A DNA stretch of 64,000 nucleotides from Phorcus lineatus (GCA_921293015.1 OV121081.1:46711877-46775876); one strand, 5' to 3'. Counted from the first letter of the stretch, positions 23,136 through 38,160 are shown. A program made the numbers and translations. The notes: generated by a model not told the origin, from the letters alone.

Positions 23136-26100
23136 GTCACTTAACTTATATCTCTACAGATTGATTTGTTTTGTCTGATCACAGATGTCGAAACGGTAAG
23201 ATGTCACGCCTTTGGGGAGTTTATTGTGTTTTTATTAGTTCCCGTAGATCGTTACAACGTCATTCGTCAGAGCCGTTCGGAAATATAAGAGTAGTGAATG
23301 CATATACTCAACAACAATAAGTTAAGGACCACTCTAATATTTAATATTGATGCATCAAAGACATCATTAGATAAACTGTAGACTCTTTTAAATGAGGGTG
23401 GTCCTTTACTTATCCTTTTCAGTATATAATGACAGAGATGAGACAATAATCAATCTAAAGATGCTTATGGAAAATCATTTTAAAGGATGGTTATGGTCCT
23501 TTATCGCATGGGCACAGTCAGACGTAAGGTTGCACCAAATGTCATTAGTGATTGTGCAATTGATGCTTGTACAAGTATCTACGCGTGGTTCAATCTACTC
23601 TTTGATGTGATCATTTTCCATTCATGTGCAGGACGAATTTAAACTGGGGAAACTTTTTCATAAGTCGGACATCTCTTGTGATTCTCAAAATGTTTAATGT
23701 GAAATCAGTTTTAATACCTTTTTTTTCAATCTTTCTATTAGTCATTTTTGGCAAAACCTTTCAACACGTCTTGGAATATGGAAGTCATGTTGATATTGTA
23801 ATGCTGATATTGTGAAGGACGTTATGACATCTTCATCAATTGTTGTTTCATTTATATTTATATGACTACGTTTAGTGTAAAAAAACGGTATGATAAAATA
23901 TCTTTATTACTTAGACGTCACGTGCACTTACCTTTCTGTTTTTCGACCATCCTCAATTGACTCGGAATAGTGAACAAACTACATGTAATTGAAGAGATCT
24001 TGTCGAGACATCAAAACTCGTTCATGTACATATGCACATAATGCATAAATAAGATATTATATGCAAATTGTAAATGGTAATCAAGTTCAAAGATCTCTCC
24101 ATCAAGTATATGTTTAGCAAACCCTTGAAACAATGAAATGAACAAATCATAGGGTAATCATTCATCAATACATTTTAACTTATCTATGTCTTTCAATAAC
24201 TTTTGTCATTAATCATGACATTAGCAATCTCTTCTTTACATGTTCATACATTACAGAGAAGCGTTTCATTCGACTAATTTCTAGAGATATAATTGTACCT
24301 TTTGGCATCATTTCCCTGTGTCTTGTCAGGTTAACACATTGCGATTCCAAAGGAGAACCAAAGGCAATGAGATATATCCCATATATCCCATTGAGGCGTG
24401 TTCAGTGTTGTTTTATGTCATCATGAATTGATGTAGGAGCAATATAGCTTTTCTTCAAGTTCAATTCTTAAAAGTAACGCATATAGACATATTTGTACTT
24501 AAGGAGATTCAGTAAAAGTCACTTCGTGTTTTCTCAGACTTATTAACGTGTTTCAAGGAATAAAAGTTCTAAAAGTTCGTCTCTATCGGGATTCGAACGC
24601 ATTCTAACAGAGGTTTTCCTCTTCCTAACGTCTATTGCAGCTTCTATATATCATCATAAGTCCAAGCAGACTGGCTTTTTCATTAATTGTACCTATTTCT
24701 TTGTCCATCAAAATACTATCATCTAATAACTCATTAGAATCCAGTGTACTGTTACTTTGGTAATTGTGTATACATGTACTTAAAAACTACAGCAATGTAA
24801 ACAATTCCTTTGTTACTCAACCAACGATCATTTGCTTGATAAAGGTGTTAGTACTTATACATGTCACAGTTATGACAATAAAGAAGTTAACTGTCCATAA
24901 AACCTAGTTTACCTTTAGCTCCAAAACTGCTAAAATGCCACTTAAAGAAGTTATTTTAGACATTTCACAATAAGCTTGACTCGAATGTTTTGTATTGTTC
25001 GTGTTGATACGTTTCTTATTAGTAGACACCTTGGTGTGATTTTCTATTAAAGATTTTCTTGTTCTGTATGTGACCTCGTTAATGTTTGGTTTTGATATTT
25101 TCGAATATATGGTTAATCGCTTTATTTATTCATTCTGGTCTAGGACATAATCTCTGTTCTGTTTACATGAATATTAAATGACCTTTGAATAAAAGCTGAG
25201 ATATTTTCATTGAGCAAATGTGTTTGAGGGCATTGATAATTCTGTAATAATTACCGAAAGAGAAAATCTGGAGCTACCTATTAAATGCATAGAAAACGCA
25301 TTAAATGCATATTTTGAATGTTTTGTTCACGTTATGAATCACGAATTAGACGTCCAATTATGTATATGTAGTTGAAAATTGTTGTGCTCTAACTCGGCTA
25401 TTTGTATTACTTTTTTCATTTAATGAAAGCTAAGGGAGATACTTATTTTTTAGCAAGAGCATCTTAACGTATGGCACGCGTTCTGTAGACTGTCTTTAAG
25501 TGACTTATTTAAAAGCTTCAACTGTTTATTCATTCAGTTAATTCGTTTTCAATCGAAGTTTAACCAAACTTTAGATTCTCTAGTATCCATGAAGTAGTGT
25601 CTTTTAAACATATCTTCCATGTGTTAAGATAATGAAGTTACAGGTTCTTCTTTCGCTTAAAGTAACCTTTAAAAGATGTGTGCTATGTATATCATTCCTG
25701 ATCAACAATATTATTCAACTGACAGCAAAACACCCAAAGGAAGTGAATATATGGTAGGATGTATGGTCCCAATTTGCCTTAAAACCTAATTTAACTTGGT
25801 AATAACATCGGCCGACATTTTAGATCCTCTCTTAGCGCTAAGATAGCTGAAGTTTGAGACGTTCTTTGCACTAACGTAAACTTGAAAATTGAGGAACATA
25901 ATAATGGGTTCTACAGTCTAATGCAGTGCTTATATTTTAGATTTCACAGCGCTCACATATTCGTAAGCTAATACGGATGCTTATTATTTCTATATAAGCA
26001 GTGAGCAAGTTATATAAAGATAAAAAAAATGAATAGAAATTAATTGTGAAAACAAATAAACATCCAATTAGACCATCTATTTTTTTGTATGTATTTATTC

Positions 26101-26225
26101 GAAATCATTTACACTTGAATATATTAAAACCAAATCTTGTATTTTCAATTTCTCAAAACAACATTGAGAATGTTTGTTAGACGATGCGAAGAAAATGAAT
26201 CACAAACTTCAGCCCTATAATTCAT
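23136..26225. other. unassigned DNA
   Basis: No gene was recognised. At about 24587-24600 the phrase CGGGATTCGAACG resembles a reversed tRNA box B and may be a SINE relic, but no body or tail could be matched. Short open frames at 23392-23610 and 23624-23815 are featureless. Confidence 0.45.
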
Positions 26226-26830
26226 TTCGCCTGGGGGTTTCAAGCATAAGTGGACGTGTCAGTTCATACTCACTTTGGCTCTGCAGTAAAGCCACAGCTT
26301 CACGATCTCTCAGTTTCACGAGACCACTTCTGGCACAGTGCTGACGTCGCTGTTGGACTCCTCAGTCGCCTGTAGGAAGTAGAAGGGTACAAGTTATAGG
26401 AGTTCTGTCTGTATATACTGTAAACTCGACGTGACCTGGATCTACCGTTTGTGACTGACTGGCTGCTACTGGAATTGTTGAGTTCTTTTGACTATTTAAT
26501 TTAACTTTTCTTGTTTACCTCTTTTCCAGTGACTGTTGACTTGATTATTCTGATGAGGTACATATTCTACCCCTTGTGACTTGAGGTCTCTTTTTGTATA
26601 ATATGTACTACGTGACTCCTATACGTGACATGAGTAGACGCAACTGGAATTAATGACTTCAAGTATTATGAATGAAGTTTACTACATATAATAACAGCGT
26701 ACGTTAATATTCTGTGGTCCTGTTCAGTGTTTTGTTTTGGAATATCCAGTGGACCGATACGTGTTGTTTAACCCTGGACTCGCATGATATGAATATTCGG
26801 TGAAGCGGACAAGGACACGGAAGGTAGGGA
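26226..26830 (+). other. GC-richer segment, possible non-coding exon
   Basis: Composition is visibly less AT-rich than on either side. The region ends with 'GGACACGGAAGGTAGGGAG', where AAG/GTAGGG could be a splice donor. No open frame of useful length or TATA box stands out. It might be a 5' UTR exon or a long non-coding RNA exon of a gene outside or far downstream, or an old unrecognised transposon. There is no independent support. Confidence 0.15.
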
Positions 26831-26975
26831 GTGTACATAGGTTTATTGTTTATTATCATCAAGTCTATCATTGAAAATATACATTGTAGTGCTAGCGTAG
26901 ATCATGTTACATCCGTATATGTCTAAGCGTTCTGTGCAATGTTTTATGATTTATTTTACAAACAGGAACGATTTA

Positions 26976-27569
26976 CAGCTGCATACTGAAAGTTTGTTCA
27001 CATGCCTGCGTATCCAAGTATCATGTAACTTGGGATATCTTTGAGGCATCGTGGCATTGCGAAAAAAATGGGTAATGTTGAATTTTCAATACTGAAGGGA
27101 AGATCCATTGTACCGTAAGACAAGCGCATACTACACCTAACAGTTAACCGTAAAAGGTTTGGCGGTCATTAAACTGACCAGGGATCAAAATTTCGAAACC
27201 ACTAATTTCTATTTTCTCTACAAAATCATTTATAAGTGATCAACACAAGTCATGCTTGTTCCTTTGCATTTAGTCATTGTGATTGTGTCAACGTTTTTCT
27301 CAGAGAGTCGATATGGAATATTCAAATCGAAATTTCGAAAAAAGACCCTCTTGTCTATTACAGTATGCCAAGTCATGTCATTATTAACACCAAAGATAAG
27401 ATGGTCACTGAGTATATTAAAGAAGGGCTATTTTACACATGTATAATGAACGATCCTCTGTCAGTTCTGCTAAAGTTTATCATTAACGTCCAAACTAAAC
27501 GAATATTACATGATCTTTGTATTAAGATACAGTAGTAAGTGAATTGAACAAACTTTCGTTATGCAGCTT
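26976..27569 (+). mobile_element. TA-target MITE, copy C
   Basis: It begins TA|CAGCTGCATACTGAAAG and ends CTTTCGTTATGCAGCTT|TA, 594 bp. The interior aligns with copies A, B and E throughout ('GGATATCTTTGAGGCATCGT', 'GATCCATTGTACCGTAAG', 'CAGAGAGTCGATATGGAA'). The 99-codon open frame inside (27236-27535) is not open in the other copies and is not a gene. Confidence 0.9.
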
Positions 27570-30500
27570 TATCCAGTCCTAGTGCATATTTGTATATTAT
27601 ACTTTAACTCTTTCAAATCTCACCCTTAAAGACTATCTCCAAACGCAGAACACTAAAGCACGGGCAACATCACACAAGTAAGTGCTATTATAAAAAGGGA
27701 TTTTTCTTGTTTACATGGTCCTGAATCATGAAAACAATTTATATATAGAACGAAATTCTTTTGCAGTTTGATTGCATGTATTAAGAGATATCATGATAAC
27801 AGTGGAAGAAATAGTTCGAAGAAAGAGTTTTTCCATTGTGACGTCATCCATTTCTATATTTGCAATCAAATTCTTTTGGTGCAAAATATTGAAGTAATTT
27901 ATATTGGACAGATTTAATAAATAGCAACGAAAATGTTAGTTACACATAGGATGTAAAAATGGACTAGGCTTTTATTCGTGCGCACCCAGGTTTTCTAATT
28001 AAGTTTCGTCTAGGACCGGAGGACCCTGTTCTCAGTGTGACCATTATAAGCATTGGAATATGCATTTTCATTAGCTGATTTAAAGACTAAACGCTTAAAT
28101 CACCGTTGACATATTGATATAATCAGATTGTTCAAATAATAGCCAAAAGAGGATAATGTCAACTATTATATTCCCTGTTACAAATATACAAGGCACGATA
28201 CATCAGAATATTTCACCTCTACTTTTATATATTTAGTTCCGTGCTATACAACTGTTCCATGTAACGTATACAACAAAAACTTAAGAACAAGTAACGTCTG
28301 AATGACGAGAATAACTTATTGGTTTTTTCAGACTTGAAAATGCGGAAACGTTTGATCTGAAAGGAAAAAAAGCATAACGTTTAAAATAGAGGTATCAGAT
28401 TGTCGCAAAACAACAAAGTTCACAAGCAGTTGATGGTTGTTAAACTGTTTACCAATTTGGATTTTTTTTATTGGTTTCATGGAATTTTTTTGGGGAGGTT
28501 ATTGCCACAGACATAGCGAACAGGGCTATTATCTTACCTATTGTCACTATATCACTGAATGTATTCGGTTAGATCCAATGTATTAGATATAACTTACATT
28601 ATTTTATATCGTATATATTTTAAAAAATCAGGGTAACTGTCATTCATTTTAAGCAAAAAAATTGAATTAAGTAGTCATAGCTACCATTTTCATTCAATGT
28701 GTAGACTTATTACGCTGCATTTGCTTTCTGCTGAATCAAGCGACTTTTAAGTAAACACCGTCCTACATGCATCCATTAAATGTCCGGAATGCATGATACA
28801 TTTTCTAATCAGCTTCATTTAGTTGAGACATGTTGTGGCAGTGTGAGTGGTTATTAATAGGTTTTCCATAAAACTTCTCTTTGAAGAGAGAATCCAGGCA
28901 TTACAAATTGTATATTAGTAAAAACTCAGTCACATCCATTAGCAGGTTTTATTCGCACTGTGCTACCAGACTAGTGGGGGTAATTTGCTATGAATATCCA
29001 ATACATTTGCAGCGCTTGTCAGTTTAGACTGACCATACACTCTGGTATCTGAAAAATATTCTATCGTGACCATATTAAAATGTAAAGGAAGTGTCCTAAT
29101 ATTTATTTGAATTTACAGTAACATGAAACTGCTAATCATGCTTCAAAAATATAATTTATGAATATGTCATAAAGAATATAATTTTTTATCAATGGTTTGC
29201 GATATAAAATAACTTTAACGAAGAAATGACTCAGATACCTATCATTCTTATACTCCGGTTATCTACCAAAATTAGGAATATGGGAACTAATTCTTATTCG
29301 AAAATGTCTAAACTGGAATTACAAATAATCTAAGACACGCGCCTACCAAATTGTATGTTATATGTATGTTACTTTCATAAATTCAATATGTGTCACTGTT
29401 GATGTCCATTTGGATTAAGTTGTATTGGTAGTCAGGGTAATCCTTCTATCCAGATCAGTACGAGAGATATGTAGGTTTTTGTTGCTGATGATGCATTTAA
29501 GTATGTATTCATGTGCTACATTCATGTTTATGCTCTTCCAATCTTATCAAAATAGAAACTAATGTTTTTAAAGCCCATTCAAGATGTAAACACATGATGC
29601 TTTATTCTGTTTACAAGAAATGTTATGAAAAGATAATTGAAGATTTGATTTCTAACGTTACTGAGATCATTTCCCATTTGTTGATGATCATAAGTTTACC
29701 TGTGAAAATGAAAATTGAATAAAATTGATGTCCTTGCGGTGTCACGCTATTCTTACCTTTCCCGTCTGTGTGGTAAGCCAGCATAAACTTTAATAAGCAG
29801 GTAAACGTGTTGATAAGATCGTACTGGATCACGTGTGACTAGTTTTGTAGCTTCAGGGCTTGGTTGAAAAGCTCACAGTGGTAAATGGACCTACTTATCT
29901 GTCTGGTACAGAGGTGGTACACTGCTAGTACACAACCGGTACACGAGATGAAAGTGATGCTAGGCCATTCATCACGTGTGAAGCTAATGATCGTAGATTA
30001 AGGCTAGTAGGAAGACACCTTTATTTTCGACGTCCATGTAATTTGAGCTTGAAATATACACATTATCTTCCAAGATACAAAAATCCACCGGAGGTTGTAT
30101 GTGTCAAATATATGTTACGACATAGTGTGTAAAACTGATGTGGACGCCTCATGTGTCATATATTTTTCGAAAACAACCGAGCAGCAGCATAGCTAGGATT
30201 CAATACTTGTAAAAAGAAGTAACCATTAGGCACATAGGAAATTTATGAATTTATATATAATGATGTGGCTTCAGGTTAAACCAGTCTCTATCACTTTCTA
30301 ATGTAATCCGTGCTGCAAACCCGTCATAAATCATTGCTTTGAGTGAAAACTTCCAATTTTCACATGATTTCTTATATGGTTTTCACATTGGTTTCTTATA
30401 TCGAGATCCCTCGCAGCAGCCTGGACGGCACTCACTGAAAAGTAAGGAAAATGCAGCACGGACTGTTTTAGAAAGTCATTCGGGCTAGCACCAGTAAAGG

Positions 30501-31519
30501 CCATGCGTCGCAAGATGCACGTATTTATGCATGCATCTTGTACAAGCAAATTGTCCAAATATATTTTGTGACAGTGTACGTCTCCATACATCATTCAGGT
30601 TCCCGAAAATAAATCCATATCAACATTAAGATAATGATTTAATTAAAATAAATGAGAGTTTGACGTTTGAATTGTATGTAGGTTACATTTACGCAAAACA
30701 ACCTTTTGCCTGCTTGGGAATTGACAATTTTTGGGAAATTATTCCTTCCTGAATAAATGAAGTGATATTCGTCTTTCATAATTACATTTACAAACATTAC
30801 ATCTTCGCTTATTTTAAGTTCCTTGTTAAACCTACCAGTTCCTAGTCTAAGATATTTTTGTATCCAAGTATATGTATGTATACACGAATGTTGTCTTATT
30901 TCCTCATTTGAATTTTCTATGATTGGCAGTGCAAGATAGATAGAATATCAGATAGAAATATCAAGCTAAATCATAGACTACAGGAAATTGACAATAATCA
31001 ATATCTAATGGTATCTAATGTATAAATAATAATATCCCCTTCCCTACACAAATAGGCTGTAAGACAGTGACAGTGACTCAAAATCACGACCTCGTTCTAT
31101 TCGTTACTGATATCTCAAATCATGTACAATATCGTCTTCACTTACTTACCAACGATTCTTTTTTTAGCTGATATAAATCGTACGGGGATTCTTCTTAATG
31201 TACTCACTCTTGCCAAAACACTCGTCGAAATTTCGACTTCACTTGAACGTTTTACGATTATTTACGCAGTACAGCTTCCCTTGACGTCAGAAATGTTTGA
31301 AATAAAAAATATGTATGCCAGTTGCTTTTTAAAAAGATCGAAATAGAAAACGGTAAACTGTACATAGGATATCTCTTGATAAGTCGTTTTTTTTTCGGTT
31401 TTTATATGTTATGCATAACACTTTTTCTAATAATACTAAAATATGTTGAACTACCGGCTTTGAATTTAACCAATCGGAGTCACTTCTGATTATGGCAGCC
31501 ATCTGGCGAGAGTTTTGAC
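27570..31519. other. unassigned DNA
   Basis: About 4 kb without a recognised gene. Segment 29960-30005 ('GGCCATTCATCACGTGTGAAGC.AATGATCGTAGAT') resembles 36660-36705, hinting that the duplication seen downstream once extended here. Open frames at 30331-30594 (minus, 87 codons) and 29513-29722 have no motifs. Confidence 0.45.
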
Positions 31520-31860
31520 AATGTGCCGCGTGTCTGTCCAATACATTGTATTAGTGTAGGAAAGGGTATGTTATTATTATCAACTATATTTTATGTAAAT
31601 AAAAATATTATCATTATTTTCAACCTTAGTCATAGTTCCATATCAAACAGAATTATTGTTTATTATCGTCTCCAGCTTTATCATTCTCAAGGGATACATA
31701 TAATCACATTTGTTTGATCCAGGCTTGTTATTATCACATGTAGTATTACTGGATGTCTTAAGTAGTTTGCGAGATGTATCACAGAATTGTCTCACTACTC
31801 TCTTTATTTGGTGATTTGCTATACGTTTTATAGCAATGTTAAGACGTATCATGGTTAAAG
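31520..31860 (+). repeat. third, diverged copy of LINE-tail block
   Basis: Segment 31680-31800 resembles the corresponding parts of 37800-37890 and 42620-42710. It shares 'GATCCA.GCTTG.TATTAT', a 'TCTTAAGTAGTTTGC.A' analogue and 'CAACAGAATTGTC'-like DNA. No frame survives. It may be a partial duplicate of the segment that became copies 1 and 2, or an independent insertion of the same LINE. Confidence 0.45.
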
Positions 31861-34800
31861 GCACTAGTGCACGCTTTTACGGTTTAAATTGGCTATTTTA
31901 AGGTTTAAGAGGACTTATGCATTCACTTAAGCTTTCTATCGATGCAATGAAATACTTAAAATTCTTTACAATTGACCTGCAATCAACAATGAAAAAATTT
32001 AGACAGCTGCTGTCGGCTTGGACATATAACAAATCTAAGGTTAGCTGTGCACAAAACGGATAAATTATAGACAGTTGAAAGCGGCGGAACTATTATTATG
32101 TGCAGCTGTTGAATTTACCTAAACTCTGAACTGAGACCAAAGAATGAAATATGTTTTATGAAAGCAATGTTGTAAATAAACCGATTTAATAACACAGCAT
32201 TAGCATTGCTATTAGATTGATCAAAGCGGCTGCCGTTTCCGCTTTTTTGGTTATAAGCAAACTCTTAATATTTCCGATATCGTAGTTCATGCGGATTTAT
32301 TGTAACGTAACATTAAATACTTCCGGTCTTTAAAAATCAACTTTACTACCTGAATACGTAACTATTTGTTAAATAACTTACGAGGTAGATTACTTGAGTG
32401 AGGATCTTGAATAATATCGAGAGATATGCAGTATCTGTGCATTCGTTGTGTTAAAGAAATATTGGTGTGCACTAGTGCGTTTAAAGCTGCTATTGTCATA
32501 TAAACTTTGAATCTGCATATACTGTTGCTTGTTGATGATATACTAAGAAAAGTTGACAAATCGTTTGATTTCTTAACATCTCGACCAAAGATCGAGATTA
32601 CATTGTAATACCAATATTTCTGTCCATCCGTCCGAGGACATTTTGTCCGACCGATTATAAAAAAATATTCATCTGATTCTTTTCACATTTTACACGTCTT
32701 CTGTCCTATTATGAGGGACGCAGTGGCAAAAGTCAAGCGATTTTATGATGCTTTAGATACATTTAAAAAATGTTTGTACATGTATTTTGTACGAAGCGAT
32801 TTCCGAAGGTCAGAATTAAGATTAATTGTGATTAAGAAGTAATTGATTTATTATTTATTTCAATTTTATGAATTTAAGAGGGTTTTACTAATTCTAAGAA
32901 GTAACTATTTTTGTTACCTTTGTTCAATTGTTGTATTTGTTCGGGTCTGTGATACCTTATAATAAATTGGATTTTCAAAAAAATTAATTCAACCTTCCAT
33001 TCCAATGTTCCTTTGGAATTTGTCTATATGGGGGTCATTTTGGGGCTATAATTGCAATTTATATAGATTTATTAATGAAAATGTGCACAAACAATCTTCA
33101 GCTATTCCCTTTTTGGCAATTTTAAGGCAATATATCGATTTTTCTTCCTTCGTTTCGAAAACAAGCTGTTTATAAATGGATACTTAAAGTTTTTCTAGTA
33201 ACGTTTGCTGTCAAGAGCTATTCTAGAGCTTTAATTCCTGTTTCCATTATAAGAAAGTATATTGTAGATTCTATATTCATCTCGTACATCGCTTTTAATG
33301 TAATGTTTTTTTGTATGTAATGTGACGTCATGGAAATAGACTAGACGATGAGACTATGAGATGAGATTTTTCATCTTTTGAATCTTGTTTACTGCTTGCT
33401 CCCTTTTTCTCGGCTTGCGTGTCGGTATTAGATTTAGAAATATAAGACGTCAGATACGATTAACTGGTAAATTAGTATTTTACTGCAATGCTCGGAAGCG
33501 GAGATATTTACTCAGGAGATAGAAAGGATATCAATACATGGGAATCAAACCACTGATCTCAAGTTGCCGACATAATGGTTGGAATCTGAAAAGATAAATG
33601 TACATTATTAAAGCCACAAATATTTCAAAAGTAGCACACTGTTTTCTTTACCTCCTTGGAAATCCTGTTTTTATTTTTTTACATCTGGTTAGTTAAGATT
33701 TCAATTTGGAAATCATGTTTTGCCCATTTAAAATTTGAATCGAAAAAATTACAATTTAGGAAGATTAAAAGAGGGTTGTGGTGTGTGAAAATTTTATGGA
33801 TGAAAATTGGATTGCCCCTAAATTCTTGTACTTTATAACCTTAGCAAATTTTAGAACTAAAACTAAACGGTTCAACAATAATAATATCTCTTTGATCACA
33901 TCTTATTTGAAACAAGATGAATCACGGATCGGCTCTGCATAGTAATATTAAGCAACTCGAATATCATGACTCTTCTCATTCTACACTTAAGATTTGATTT
34001 AAAATAAAAAACACCTTTTTATCCTATATCATAGGTTCTTTAATCAATTTCTCTAAAAGACAAGTATTACTCTATCGAGAAACTTTAGTTTATAAATGTT
34101 TTTTTGGAATGTATTAGAACACCAATATGATGCTAAATTAATATATACGCCTTTTGTTTTAGATGTATACAATCATTATTTACCAACACGTTTGTGTGTC
34201 TTCCAGCAATATTGAACCAGTAACGTATTGCTTTCGTGAGTCAATAGCTTGTGATGTTAAAGATAACATACCATGAATTCATATCCTTGATTACTTATTT
34301 CAAGACTCTAAAGGCTTAAATTCATTTTTCATCAGTGTTTTATATTCAATATTTAGGATATTTAGAGTGAAAAACAGGAACAGAAAATTTCTTATCTCTT
34401 TGTAATTAAGAACAACATATTTCTTTCAGAAGTCATTGGTGGATGCTTTATTTTGTAAAGTCAAATTGAAATTGAAATTCCTTTTTCGAGTTCTAGGCAT
34501 TGGAATACGTGAACATATAATAAGCAGACTTGCAATTGAGTATGGTATTCTTCACCACCAAAACGATATTCACGTTTTCAGAAGTAGCAACAGGGGCTTT
34601 GGGCATAATATCATTATGCTATTAAAATAAAGCTGTAAAAATGCTGCTGCCGATGTTTTGTGTTACGAAAGACGTCGTTATTATATTGTATATGAAAAAA
34701 TATTAAATATGAAAACAACCTTTAGTGTTTTTAAAAAATAATATATAAAAAGTAAACACAGAAGAAACAATCATTAGAACAACTTTTTTCGGAAGCATAT

Positions 34801-36640
34801 CTTTAAATCAGTCTGCGTTGATATTTGTATCTTTGAAATATTTATAAGCTCCAGGAAATTAACAATAATTAGATAATTCAAACTTTGGAATGTAATTGTG
34901 TGTACCGATCATGATAATAGTATCATTTGCATACATTTAATCTCTTTAATGTACGAGAGTTACTCATTTATATATACAGTTATTGACTGTATATGGAGTC
35001 GTGGAAAACCGATTATTCGGTTTATTATTTTGAAAGTAAACTTTCCATATGAACTAAAGGGTCAAATCTGAAGGGCCTCAAACTTTTAATGTAATGCAAA
35101 AAAATACATTAATGATGACGTAATTGTTCCTAAATTCTAATTCATGACGTGAAAATATCGAACAGTAATGTCTGCTTGTGTTAAGGAAAACTATTTTTTT
35201 GCAAATCGGAACCTGTAATTTAGAGTGAAGCATATAAAACACAATCACGAAGCATGTATTTTGCTATTTTCTTCCACACTTCGCTTATATTAATAGAATA
35301 ATTGTTACGATTGCATATTGATAATGTGAAGTTTTATATTTCTATAAAGTAGAAAAATGTATTTCTATCAATTATTTCTTAACACTTCCACATCCTATGT
35401 AATCCAATGCATGGATAAAACAGAAACTAGACCAATAGCACTTTTAATTTCATACATGACATGTTTACAAAGCTTAGAAATACCCCAAGGTGTACATCGT
35501 GTAATTATGATGTCCGGAAAACTAATCTGTTAAGGAGGTTGTCGCTCACTGAAATCGTTGATCAATTTAGGCCCTCCGGGTTGTTACATAGTGCTCTGCT
35601 AGCTAAGAGGCTGTATCTTTTTAAAATCCACATAAATGATAACATGGACTAACGCACTATCACAGTCAAAGGACAACAAGCAGCCATCTGGTCCAGTCCA
35701 CATGTAACAAAAGTTGCCAGAAAAATAATTAGAATGAATTTTAAAACCACTTTTAAGCCACTGAACAACCCCATTGTCGTATATATATCTTATAATCGAA
35801 ATATTTGAATAAAAGCTAAGTTTGAAGTTCTCATTTGATTGAAAATTTCAGTTATGTGCATTCAAATCACAGCAATACAACTGATTTGAATTCTGTGCAA
35901 TTGGCCCATAGCTCCGCCCACATTAGTGCTGTTCACTTAAGTGAGATCACTTACACAAACAAGTCCGTAAAAAAGATTTTTCTAAGGATTTAATAATTTT
36001 TCAATCAAACTTTAATTTCAATATTGAGTTACCAGTCTTATCTAAGCACTCTCAAGAAGATATTTGTGAAAACAGCATATATTGAAAGTTACATGTACAT
36101 CACTGTGCAGAAAGACATTGATAAAGTATTTCTGATATTCAAATGATCTTGATTGGTCCATTCAGAAGCTATCATTTTGTGTAACCTCCAAAACACGGCG
36201 TATATACTTTACTTACTTCAGCAGTTTAGGGTTAATAGGAATATAAATGGGTCACATGACCAGGTTAAGTTAAATTGTGGCTACTCTTGTAATAATACAC
36301 ACATTTACAAAGCTGTTAGACAGTAACGTAGGATAAGATCTCGATAGACTTAGCTTCAAAATCATAATCGTTTAGAAAAAGTAGTTTTATCTCATCATGA
36401 CACTTACGTCTACTTCGTATACCTATAAATTATACAGCATGTTTCCTTCAGGTGTTCACCGCCTTTTAAGGTTCTTCTAGTATGACCCAAAGCTACATAT
36501 CTTTTCGAAGTGGTAAACCTAACAGAGTCTTCAAAGGGCTGGTGTTAATTAAATTTTACTGGTTCATGTATTTTGTTGCCTGAGGACAGAATTTTAAAGG
36601 CTGCAGTAGACAGACCTGTTAAGGTTTTCAAGTTTTCTGT
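31861..36640. other. unassigned DNA
   Basis: 4.8 kb of AT-rich sequence. A phrase near 32612-32655 ('TCTGTCCATCCGTCCGAGGAC') resembles the microsatellite of the element at the right end of the window, but no tandem core follows. At ~33541-33580 a 'GGGAATCAAACCACTGATC' phrase may be a SINE-head relic. Open frames at 34436-34630 and 35461-35652 could not be identified. Confidence 0.45.
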
Positions 36641-37769
36641 ATTTTATCAACCCAAGCGAGGCGAGGTCATTCATTACCTATGAAACTTATGATCGTGGAT
36701 CAAGTACACGAACAGTCAGAAACTAGTGTAAATTTTAACTGCAGGAGAGGACAGAACACCAAAGTCATCATGTTCGAACTTAAAACCCCATGGAAAAGTC
36801 CTTTTTTGTCAAAAGCAGTGAAAAGCAATTTTTAGTAATAAAATTAGGCATTCGAAACATGTGTTCATGCTCAGTAGAGCAAAATGTCACGTTTATGTCT
36901 GATGTTGTACTCTCATAAATCGTTAAACGTTTCATTACAATAGAAAAAGCTCAAAGTTATTGCATGTTCTAAGTCTATCAAGGTGACTCTAGGAAGTCAG
37001 TTATTGGTGAAATTAACACTTTGCACTAGCGCACTGCCCTTGGTGTAATCTTCATGACTTGAGTGTTAGTTAGTTTTTGTGTTAGTGTTAATTTTCTGTG
37101 TATCATGTATCGAATGTTAAATATGTAGATGCAGGTCAAATTAATATACTGTCCCTCCCTCACATGTCCCTCGTATGTTATCGTACACGATGTGAATTTG
37201 TATAGCTTGAAGGCATTGCTAATTCTCTGTATATCATGTATCGTATGTTAAATGCAGGTAAAATGAATATACTGTCTCCCGTATGGTATCTTACACGATA
37301 TGAAGACACATAAAGAGTGTGAAATCACATCCTGTCTGCTATTCAGTAGGAACGAATATCAAACAATAATGAATTCATTCAGACAATATTCGAATCTTTG
37401 ATGATGAAATAATGACGTTGATATTACAAGTGAAGCACAAACATACTTTTGAAAAAGAGTTTCGTTCAACATTCTTGTTATCCCGAGTTCTGTAATGCGA
37501 TGTGCAGTGTTATCACATGGCAAAGGATATTAAAACAACAACAACAAAAACAACAACATCTGAAATCTTAATGTGTTTGACGTCCTCGTTTACCATAACA
37601 ACAAATATTTATCGATTGTTCATTAAGGTACATGTGAACACATATATCATTTTCCAGGTTCTTTTTTTTTTTTATCTCGTTCATGATTAAATTACAAGAT
37701 CATCAATGGATTAATGTAATTCAATAATTATTTTAAGACAATGTTGATAAATGTTGGAAAAGTTCTTTA

Positions 37770-38160
37770 TAAATCTCTAGGGAAACATGTCATCATATTT
37801 GATCGATCCAAGCTTGCTATTATAATCTTTTGGCATTATCTGTTGTCTCTAGTATTTTGCTATCTCTTCAACAGAATTGTCATATTAGTTTAAATTTAAG
37901 ATGTAGTAATATTCTGTCTTCCTTATATATCACTCTTTCAGAAACCCTTAGAAAGATAAATGATCTGACAACATTCAAAACCAAGCTTAAAATTCATTTA
38001 CGCCGACTAGGCCGAACTGGTTTGGAGCAGTTACCGAATCTAATTAAGAAATGCATAATGTAATTGTTATTGCTGTTTTGTCTCGGCTCTGTTTGAATTT
38101 ATTATTATTTAGTTATCAATGTTGTTAATATTTTATGTGTTATCTTTAGAGTTCACCATT
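37770..38160 (+). pseudogene. non-LTR retrotransposon 3'-end relic (copy 1)
   Basis: Near 37940-38010 the frame reads ETLRKINDLTTFKTKLKIH. This resembles the extreme C-terminus of many non-LTR reverse transcriptases (LP.N(I/V)R...TFK..LK.HLF). It is followed by an AT-rich tail. The parallel copy at 42560-43000 encodes a related NIRKIHDFATYKTQL stretch and has a 'GCGCTGTACAAATGCTAA(ATT)n' tail typical of LINE 3' ends. The insertion therefore predates the segmental duplication. It is a relic, not a working element. Confidence 0.5.

Noticed and set aside
24580..24605. Isolated box-B-like CGGGATTCGAACG
   Set aside because: No matching box A, fold or SINE body was found around it.
27236..27535. 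99-codon frame
   Set aside because: It lies wholly inside MITE copy C and is interrupted in the other copies.
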